A stretch of DNA of 5,917 nucleotides, taken from an uncultured Porphyromonadaceae bacterium. GTDB taxonomy: Bacteria > Bacteroidota > Bacteroidia > Bacteroidales > Muribaculaceae. The notes under the pieces were generated by a model. It did no database searches and was not told the origin of the DNA. It saw only the letters and a list, made by a program, of their open reading frames with translations. This document shows positions 1 through 4,685 of the stretch, one piece after another (position 1 is the stretch's first letter; every line of letters begins with the position of its first letter). Both the position numbers and the translations under genes were made by a program. The stretch spans positions 1 to 5,917 of the forward strand of contig URLF01000123.1 of the NCBI GenBank assembly GCA_900548705.1. The letters run 5' to 3'.

Positions 1-381
1 ATCAACATCAAGAATGCCTCCATTATCGTAGCCGGCGGTTACGGTGTCGGTTCCAAAGAGGGATTCGACCTGCTCCACGAGCTGGCTTCCGTCCTCGGTG
101 CCGAGGTAGGTGCCACCCGTGCGGCTGTCGATGCCGGCTTCACCGAGCATGCCCGCCAGGTGGGCCAGACCGGTGTGACTGTCCGTCCCAAGCTCTACAT
201 CGCCTGCGGTATCTCCGGCCAAATCCAGCATATCGCCGGTATGCAGGACAGCTCGATTATCATCTCCATCAACAACGACCCCAACGCACCCATCAATACC
301 ATCGCTGACTATGTCATCACGGGCAACTACGAGGAGGTCGTTCCCAAACTCATCAAGTATTACAAGAAAAACTCGAAGTAA
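1..381 (+). CDS. etfA: Electron transfer flavoprotein subunit alpha, C-terminal part (5' truncated by window)
   Basis: The open frame runs from base 1 to TAA at 379-381 and gives 126 residues; the start lies upstream of the window. EtfA pairs with EtfB in the cytoplasm and carries electrons between acyl-CoA dehydrogenases and a downstream acceptor, using an FAD held mainly by the C-terminal domain of the alpha subunit. That domain is what is seen here. The fragment shows the FAD-contacting stretch VGATRAAVDAG near residues 36-46, then QVGQTG, then the ETF-alpha signature LYIACGISGQIQHIAGM at fragment residues 65-81, followed by INNDPNAPI and ADYVITGN typical of the family's end. The stop overlaps the start of the acyl-CoA dehydrogenase by one base, so the two are translationally coupled; etfB would be expected further upstream. 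Whether this ETF is of the simple or the electron-bifurcating type cannot be judged from the C-terminus alone. Confidence 0.96.
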   Translation: MNIKNASIIVAGGYGVGSKEGFDLLHELASVLGAEVGATRAAVDAGFTEHARQVGQTGVTVRPKLYIACGISGQIQHIAGMQDSSIIISINNDPNAPINTIADYVITGNYEEVVPKLIKYYKKNSK

Positions 382-2117
382 TGGCTAACTTCTATACAGA
401 TAACAAGGCGCTGAAGCTCCACCTCCAGCACCCCCTGATGCAGAAAATCGTCAGCCTGAAGGAGCGCGACTTCGCCGACGCCGACAAGTTTGACTACGCA
501 CCGGTAGATTTCGCCGACGCGATGGACAACTACGAGCGCGTCCTTGAAATCGTCGGAGAACTTTGCGGCACCACCATCGCCGAGAACGCCGAAGGTGTCG
601 ACCACGAAGGCCCCAAGGTTGAGAACGGCCGCGTGACTTACGCCTCCGGCACACAGCAGAACCTCGATGCCTGCCGCAAGGCCGGCCTGATGGGCATGTC
701 GATGCCCCGTCGCTTCGGCGGTCTCACCTTCCCCATCACCCCTTATATCATGGCCGCCGACATCGTAAGCCGCGCCGATACCGGTTTCGAGAACCTCTGG
801 GGTCTCCAAGACTGTGCCGAGACCCTTTACGAGTTCGGTTCAGAGGACCAGCGCGAGCGTTACATTCCCCGCGTTTGCGAGGGTGAGACCATGTCGATGG
901 ACCTCACCGAGCCTGATGCAGGTTCCGACCTCCAGTCTGTGATGCTCAAGGCCACAGAGATGCCCGACGGCAGCTGGCGCCTCAACGGTGTGAAGCGTTT
1001 CATCACCAACGGTGACGCTGACATCCATCTGGTGCTTGCCCGCTCCGAGAGCGGCACCAAGGATGGCCGCGGCCTCTCCATGTTCATCTATGACAAGCGT
1101 CAGGGTGGGGTGGATGTTCGCCGTATCGAGAACAAACTCGGTATCAAGGGTTCTCCCACATGCGAGCTTGTCTACAAGAATGCCAAGGCTGAGCTTTGCG
1201 GCTCACGCCGTCTGGGTCTTATCAAGTATGTGATGGCCCTGATGAACGGTGCCCGTCTGGGTATCGCCGCTCAGAGTGTCGGTGTCAGCGAGATCGCCTA
1301 CCGCGAGGCTGACGCATACGCCCGCGACCGCAAGCAGTTCGGCAAGGCCATCATCGAGTTCCCCGCCGTGCGCGAGATTCTCGCCACTATGAAGGCCAAG
1401 CTCGACGCTTCCCGCTGTCTCCTCTACGAGACCTCTCGCTACGTCGACATCTACAAGGCATACGAGGATATCGCCCGCGAACGTTCGCTCACACCCGAGG
1501 AGCGTCAGGAAATGAAGCTTTACAACAAGCTCGCCGACGCCTGCACACCTCTCGCCAAGGGTCTCACCTCGGAATACTGCAACCAGAACGCCTACGACTG
1601 CATCCAGATTCATGGCGGTTCGGGCTTCATGAAGGATTACGCCTGCGAACGCGTTTACCGCGACGCCCGCATCACCTCCATATATGAGGGCACAACCCAG
1701 CTCCAGGTCGTTGCCGCCATCCGCCACGTCCTGACCGGCACCTACGCTCAGCTCGTCGAAGGCTACCAGCAGATGGAGGTCGCTCCCGAGCTGATGACCC
1801 AGAAGAAGATGCTTGACGTAATGTTCGGCAAGTATCAGGAGGCTGTCGAGGCTGTCAAGGCTGTCAACGAGACTGAATACACCGATTTCATGGCCCGTCG
1901 TCTCGTCGAGATGGCCGGTGACTGCGTGATGGGCTACCTGCTTGTCACCGACGCTTCCCGCAACCTCACTTCCGAGGATGCCGCTGTCAAGGAAGCCGCC
2001 GAGGAGCTTGTCAAGAGCGCCAAGGTATATGTCAACCTCGGTATGGCCGACGTTGCCCGCAACTCCGCATTCATCGCCACCGTGAAACCCGCCGATATGG
2101 CCGAGTATCAGGGCTGA
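381..2117 (+). CDS. Acyl-CoA dehydrogenase, long form with C-terminal extension
   Basis: This FAD enzyme introduces the alpha-beta double bond into an acyl-CoA and gives the electrons to ETF, whose alpha subunit is encoded immediately upstream. The ATG at 381 overlaps the etfA stop (TAATG), which fixes the start. Visible motifs are the first acyl-CoA dehydrogenase signature LTEPDAGSD (residues 175-183), the flavin-dimer contact DRKQFG (316-321), the second signature around HGGSGF (411-416), and IYEGT, whose Glu436 sits where the catalytic base of medium- and short-chain enzymes and butyryl-CoA dehydrogenase lies. At 578 residues it is about 200 longer than the classical 380-residue enzymes. 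The extra length is an N-terminal segment before the core and a helical, charged C-terminal domain after about residue 450, as in the long bacterial acyl-CoA dehydrogenases. No signal peptide or membrane segment is seen. Chain-length preference cannot be read from the sequence; a short-chain role with the adjacent ETF is an inference. Confidence 0.95.
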   Translation: MANFYTDNKALKLHLQHPLMQKIVSLKERDFADADKFDYAPVDFADAMDNYERVLEIVGELCGTTIAENAEGVDHEGPKVENGRVTYASGTQQNLDACRKAGLMGMSMPRRFGGLTFPITPYIMAADIVSRADTGFENLWGLQDCAETLYEFGSEDQRERYIPRVCEGETMSMDLTEPDAGSDLQSVMLKATEMPDGSWRLNGVKRFITNGDADIHLVLARSESGTKDGRGLSMFIYDKRQGGVDVRRIENKLGIKGSPTCELVYKNAKAELCGSRRLGLIKYVMALMNGARLGIAAQSVGVSEIAYREADAYARDRKQFGKAIIEFPAVREILATMKAKLDASRCLLYETSRYVDIYKAYEDIARERSLTPEERQEMKLYNKLADACTPLAKGLTSEYCNQNAYDCIQIHGGSGFMKDYACERVYRDARITSIYEGTTQLQVVAAIRHVLTGTYAQLVEGYQQMEVAPELMTQKKMLDVMFGKYQEAVEAVKAVNETEYTDFMARRLVEMAGDCVMGYLLVTDASRNLTSEDAAVKEAAEELVKSAKVYVNLGMADVARNSAFIATVKPADMAEYQG

Positions 2118-2148
2118 ATCCGACAGACCGGTTCACCGACATAAACTG

Positions 2149-2184
2149 AATCCGCCGTGTGCCACCAGCTGGCCACGGCGGATT
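2149..2184 (+). terminator. Hairpin after the etfA-dehydrogenase unit, probable terminator
   Basis: A perfect 11-bp stem AATCCGCCGTG (2149-2159) / CACGGCGGATT (2174-2184) continues, after a single bulged T, into GCCA (2161-2164) / TGGC (2170-2173) around a 5-nt CCAGC loop. It begins 31 bases after the dehydrogenase stop, as expected for a transcription end. Only a short T stretch (2183-2185) follows, so it is not a textbook intrinsic terminator; it could equally be an mRNA 3'-end stabiliser. Confidence 0.7.
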
Positions 2185-2192
2185 TCTCGTTC

Positions 2193-2218
2193 AATCAGAT
2201 TTGCAAAAATTTCTGATT
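2193..2218. other. AT-rich hairpin upstream of the ncRNA promoter
   Basis: AATCAGA (2193-2199) and TCTGATT (2212-2218) are perfect inverted repeats. The stem can extend by TTT/AAA with a 2-nt bulge, closing a GCAA tetraloop at 2203-2206. It lies between the dehydrogenase hairpin and the -7 box at 2255. It might be a second, weak transcription end or simply AT-rich promoter-upstream DNA; no function is claimed. Confidence 0.35.
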
Positions 2219-2254
2219 TCGCGGTTTTGTATGCCAAATGTCAATTTTTTGTTG

Positions 2255-2262
2255 TACCTTTG
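2255..2262 (+). promoter_or_regulatory. Bacteroidota-type -7 promoter element (TACCTTTG)
   Basis: TACCTTTG matches the TAnnTTTG element recognised by the Bacteroidota primary sigma factor and is preceded by an AT-rich tract with a T run (2245-2250). The -33 TTTG box is not at ideal spacing: the nearest, at 2226-2229, lies 25 nt away instead of about 19-21. Transcription would start near 2268-2271 and run into the structured region that ends at the terminator 2555-2588. Confidence 0.6.
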
Positions 2263-2383
2263 CAAAACTCAATGCTCCTGTGGTGTAAAGACACGAATGT
2301 GACGTGGCGGGAAATGTGAACTTCGCATCACGATTATGTCAAAGAAACCACAAACAGGTAGCGAAACTGATAACGAGAAGTTG

Positions 2384-2391
2384 TAACTTTG
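2384..2391 (+). promoter_or_regulatory. Internal -7-like element (TAACTTTG) inside the ncRNA region
   Basis: TAACTTTG fits TAnnTTTG, and its wider context GTTGTAACTTTGC differs by one base from GTTGTACCTTTGC at the first promoter. No TTTG box is found 19-21 nt upstream. If active it would start an RNA near 2397-2400 that ends at the same terminator, about 190 nt long. Otherwise it is part of the longer RNA. Confidence 0.4.
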
Positions 2392-2554
2392 CGCTATGAT
2401 TAGCCGCTTTGCCGCGCGGCTTAATAGCAACTAAGAGAATAACTGATCGTAAGGGAATCAATAGGCGCATTGATTGCGCCGGATCATTTTATTCATTGTG
2501 TGTAATTCTCAACCTGAAGGCAGCAATGCCAAGGGTTGGGAATCAAATGTGAGG

Positions 2555-2588
2555 AAGCACTCCGTCGTGAGACGGGGTGCTTTTATTT
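2555..2588 (+). terminator. Strong intrinsic terminator of the ncRNA region
   Basis: AAGCACTCCGTC (2555-2566) pairs with GACGGGGTGCTT (2571-2582) over 12 bp with one T-G wobble, around a GTGA tetraloop (2567-2570). It is followed by the T-rich run TTTTATTT at 2581-2588. The T run is only on the + strand side, so it ends rightward transcription before the ABC-F promoter. Confidence 0.9.
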
Positions 2589-2625
2589 ACGGGCATCTTT
2601 TTGAATGAGGTGTGGGCGGCGTTGC

Positions 2626-2645
2626 CCCTCCAAACGTTTGGAGGG
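2626..2645. promoter_or_regulatory. 20-bp perfect palindrome, candidate operator of the ABC-F gene
   Basis: CCCTCCAAAC followed directly by GTTTGGAGGG is a perfect palindrome with no spacer. Its right half contains the TTTG (2637-2640) that serves as the -33 box of the next promoter, so a dimeric protein bound here would compete with RNA polymerase. As RNA it could fold as an 8-bp stem with an ACGT loop, but it would lie upstream of the predicted start site, which favours a DNA-binding role. No regulator gene is visible nearby. Confidence 0.5.
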
Positions 2646-2668
2646 TCGGGGAAATTTTCGTAACTTTG
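2637..2668 (+). promoter_or_regulatory. Bacteroidota promoter of the ABC-F gene (TTTG-N20-TAACTTTG)
   Basis: TTTG at 2637-2640 and TAACTTTG at 2661-2668 are separated by exactly 20 nt, the preferred arrangement of Bacteroidota primary promoters. The predicted start site near 2674 leaves a 5' leader of only about 15 nt before the ATG at 2690. This argues that translation does not begin at the upstream in-frame GTG at 2612, which precedes the promoter. Confidence 0.8.
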
Positions 2669-2689
2669 CCCCACATTTCATCCATTTCA

Positions 2690-4309
2690 ATGATAGCTGT
2701 CAACAATTTAGGCATACAATTCGGTAAAAGAGTCTTGTTTCAGGATGTCAACCTGAAATTCACCCCCGGAAACTGCTATGGCATCATCGGTGCCAATGGC
2801 GCGGGGAAGTCAACACTTATGAGAATCCTCTCGGATCAGCTCTCCCCTACCCACGGCACAGTCTCGATGGGCCCCGGCGAGCGTATGAGCGTTCTTGAGC
2901 AGGATCACTTCAAGTTTGACGACTGCACGGTGATGAACACTGTGCTGCAAGGTCACACAGTCCTATGGGACATCATGCAGGAGAAGGACGCGCTCTACGC
3001 GAAACCTGACTTCTCTGATGCCGACGGAATACGTGCTTCCGAGCTTGAGGAGCGATTCGCCGAGCTTGAGGGCTGGAACGCCGAGAGCGACGCGGCCGCC
3101 CTGCTCAGCGGTCTCGGAATCAAGGAGGACCGCCACTACATGCTGATGCGCGACCTCTCGGGTAACGAGAAGGTGCGTGTCCTGCTGGCCAAGGCCCTCT
3201 TCGGCAACCCCGACAACCTTCTTCTCGACGAGCCTACCAACGACCTCGACCTTGAGACTGTTGCATGGCTTGAAGACTACCTCTCGAAATTCGAGAACAC
3301 CGTGCTTGTGGTCAGCCATGACCGTCACTTCCTCGACTCGGTCTGCACCCACACCCTCGACATCGACTATAACAAGCTTACCCTCTTTGCCGGTAACTAC
3401 TCCTTCTGGTATGAGTCTTCACAGCTTGCCCTGCGTCAGCAGCAGCAGCAGAATAAGAAGGCCGAGGAGAAACGCAAGGAGCTGCTGGAGTTCATCCAGC
3501 GTTTCTCGGCAAATGTAGCCAAGTCGAAACAGACGACCTCGCGCAAGAAGATGCTCGAGAAACTCAACATCGAGGAAATCCAGCCCTCGTCGCGCCGTTA
3601 TCCGGGGATCATCCTCACTCCCGAACGCGAAGTCGGCAACAAGATTCTCGAAGTCCACGGACTCGGAGCCACCGTCGACGGCGAAGTGCTGTTCAAGGAT
3701 GTCAACTTCCAGATTGAGAAGGGTGACAAGGTAGCCTTCCTCAGCCATGACCCCCGCGCCATGACCGCCCTGTTTGAAATCATCATGGGCAACCGCAAGG
3801 CTGACGAAGGGACATATGACTGGGGTCAGACCATCACCACGGCCTACCTCCCGCTCGACAACTCGCAGTTCTTCAACACCGATATGAACCTTGTCGACTG
3901 GCTCTGCCAGTTCTCCGACGACTCCTCCGAGATTTACCTCAAGGGATTCCTCGGCAAGATGCTCTTCTCGGGCGAGGAGGTGCTGAAAAAGGCATCCGTC
4001 CTCTCGGGAGGTGAGAAGATGCGCTGCATGATTTCGAAGATGATGCTCCGCAACGCCAACACGATGGTGCTCGACTCCCCCACCAACCACCTCGACCTGG
4101 AGTCAATCCAGGCATTCAACAACACCCTGCAGGCATTCAAGGGTGTGGTGCTGATGTCGAGCCATGACCACGAGTTCATCCAGACCGTCTGCAACCGCAT
4201 TATCGAGCTTACCCCCAACGGCATCATCGACAAGATGATGGACTATGACGACTACATCACCGACGAGAAGGTGGCCGCCGTCCGCGAGCGTCTGTACGCC
4301 AAAGCGTGA
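2690..4309 (+). CDS. ABC-F family ATPase, YbiT-type, with degenerate second ATPase domain
   Basis: A soluble twin-cassette ATPase without membrane segments, 539 aa, close in length and sequence to E. coli YbiT of the ABC-F family, whose members bind the ribosomal E site and adjust translation. NBD1 is intact: Walker A GANGAGKST (34-42), Q-loop Gln71, Walker B LLLDE with Glu181, D-loop, and switch His210; its signature reads LSGNEK (156-161) instead of LSGGEK. A charged linker (about 240-300), with five glutamines at 250-254, is the P-site tRNA-interaction element. NBD2 has a good signature LSGGEK (438-443) and His492, but its Walker A place reads LSHDPRAMT (351-359) without Lys, its Q-loop Gln is missing, and Walker B reads LDSP with Ser463 for the catalytic Glu. 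Only the site made of NBD1 Walker A and NBD2 signature should hydrolyse ATP. The ATG at 2690 is chosen because it lies just after the promoter and gives the family N-terminus (MIAVNNLGIQFG). A transport role is unlikely; antibiotic protection versus housekeeping cannot be decided from the sequence, but the family and setting suggest housekeeping. Confidence 0.93.
   Translation: MIAVNNLGIQFGKRVLFQDVNLKFTPGNCYGIIGANGAGKSTLMRILSDQLSPTHGTVSMGPGERMSVLEQDHFKFDDCTVMNTVLQGHTVLWDIMQEKDALYAKPDFSDADGIRASELEERFAELEGWNAESDAAALLSGLGIKEDRHYMLMRDLSGNEKVRVLLAKALFGNPDNLLLDEPTNDLDLETVAWLEDYLSKFENTVLVVSHDRHFLDSVCTHTLDIDYNKLTLFAGNYSFWYESSQLALRQQQQQNKKAEEKRKELLEFIQRFSANVAKSKQTTSRKKMLEKLNIEEIQPSSRRYPGIILTPEREVGNKILEVHGLGATVDGEVLFKDVNFQIEKGDKVAFLSHDPRAMTALFEIIMGNRKADEGTYDWGQTITTAYLPLDNSQFFNTDMNLVDWLCQFSDDSSEIYLKGFLGKMLFSGEEVLKKASVLSGGEKMRCMISKMMLRNANTMVLDSPTNHLDLESIQAFNNTLQAFKGVVLMSSHDHEFIQTVCNRIIELTPNGIIDKMMDYDDYITDEKVAAVRERLYAKA
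3437..3451 (+). repeat. (CAG)5 trinucleotide tract coding for Gln250-254 of the ABC-F linker
   Basis: Five uninterrupted CAG codons encode a Gln run at the start of the interdomain linker. A pure trinucleotide tract can change length by slippage without breaking the frame. It is short and may simply reflect codon preference for CAG. Confidence 0.6.
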
Positions 4310-4359
4310 GCGGCATCCATCATCCAAGCGTAACACCTTAACCACCAAATATATCCGAT

Positions 4360-4653
4360 ATGGTAAAGCATATAGTGATGTTCAAGCTTTCAGGCACCTC
4401 GGAGAAAAGACTCGAAGTGGCATCAGCTTTCCGCGACGCCCTGTTGAAGCTCCCCGCAGAGATAGAAGTGCTGGAATCGATGGAGGTCGGCCTGAACCAG
4501 AACCCCGCCGAGGAGTGGGATGTGGTGTTGACCGCCGTCGTCCCGACAATGGCCGACGTGGAGGTCTACGCCAAACACCCCGCCCATGTGGCGGCAGCCT
4601 CCCTGCTTGCCGGGCACAAAGAGCTGCGCGGCTGCGTGGACTACGAATTTTAA
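4360..4653 (+). CDS. Dabb-domain (stress-responsive A/B barrel) protein
   Basis: A complete 97-residue protein that fits one Dabb domain, a ferredoxin-like fold that dimerises into an alpha/beta barrel. It starts with the family's first strand MVKHIVMFKL, including conserved His4. Next come a helix with the usual leucine/alanine pattern (about 17-30), a central strand region VLESMEVGLNQNP (37-49), the strand WDVVLTAVVPT, and the characteristic Y-x-x-HPxH element (YAKHPAH, about 70-76). No signal peptide or membrane segment is present. Dabb proteins range from plant stress proteins and polyketide cyclases to many bacterial proteins with no known reaction, so no substrate is proposed. It begins 50 bases after the ABC-F stop and ends 32 bases before purL, with no promoter element between, so it probably belongs to the same transcript. 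The ATG has no Shine-Dalgarno but an AT-rich leader, normal for this phylum. Confidence 0.88.
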   Translation: MVKHIVMFKLSGTSEKRLEVASAFRDALLKLPAEIEVLESMEVGLNQNPAEEWDVVLTAVVPTMADVEVYAKHPAHVAAASLLAGHKELRGCVDYEF

Positions 4654-4685
4654 GACCATTCAGAAACATTCTACAATAAACAAAT

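Larger units (their letters stand above)
2268..2588 (+). ncRNA. Candidate structured non-coding RNA of unknown family
   Basis: About 320 nt follow a -7 box and end in a strong intrinsic terminator, with no credible protein gene inside. The 5' part folds on paper into a closed arm: CCTG+TGGT (2277-2284) pairs with ACCA (2347-2350) and CAGG (2355-2358), leaving a CAAA bulge. This encloses GACA/TGTC (2290-2293 with 2337-2340), AAT/ATT, CGTG/CACG (2303-2306 with 2329-2332) and ATGTG/CGCAT (2314-2318 with 2324-2328). The 3' part has GCCGC/GCGGC (2403-2407 with 2416-2420), a switchable pair of hairpins at 2456-2480, and a stable arm of ATTCTCAACC (2505-2514) with GGTTGGGAAT (2534-2543), capped by GGCA/TGCC and a GCAA loop. 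I find no tRNA-like domain (tmRNA), no RNase P core motif and no SRP domain IV motif. A 6S-like regulator or another housekeeping RNA is possible. The 5' end is uncertain, because an internal -7-like box at 2384 could give a shorter RNA of about 190 nt. Confidence 0.6.

Noticed and set aside
2360..2380. Hammerhead ribozyme core (GAAAC / CTGATAA)
   Set aside because: The required CTGANGA element is not matched and no three-stem arrangement around a cleavage site can be drawn.
2360..2434. tmRNA-like stretch (GCGAAACT..., AACTTTGCGCTA, GCGGCTTAATAG)
   Set aside because: It resembles the tag region of tmRNA at a glance, but the would-be tag frame hits a stop right after NFAL, and no tRNA-like 5' or 3' domain (T-arm, acceptor stem) is present in the region.
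2396..2434. 12-codon ORF (MISRFAARLNSN) as a leader peptide for attenuation of the ABC-F gene
   Set aside because: Its ATG sits 5 nt after the internal -7 box, overlaps a stable hairpin, and the ABC-F gene has its own promoter after the terminator, so attenuation would have no effect on it.
2431..2540. TPP-riboswitch lookalike (AACTGATCGTAAGGGAATCA and AACCTGAAGGCA...)
   Set aside because: The CTGAGA-ACCC strand is not in the required order, the P4/P5 arrangement is incomplete, a promoter follows the terminator, and the downstream gene has no thiamine link.
2508..2540. SRP RNA domain IV (GAAGGCAGCAATGCCAAGG)
   Set aside because: It shares a few bases with the GGAAGGAAGCAGC motif, but the conserved GTCAGG strand and symmetric loop are missing; the bases form a simple GCAA-capped hairpin.
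2612..2689. In-frame GTG start at 2612 that would lengthen the ABC-F protein by 26 residues
   Set aside because: The extension reads through the palindrome and promoter, so it would lie outside the predicted transcript, and it has no counterpart in the YbiT-type N-terminus. The ATG at 2690 is the better start.
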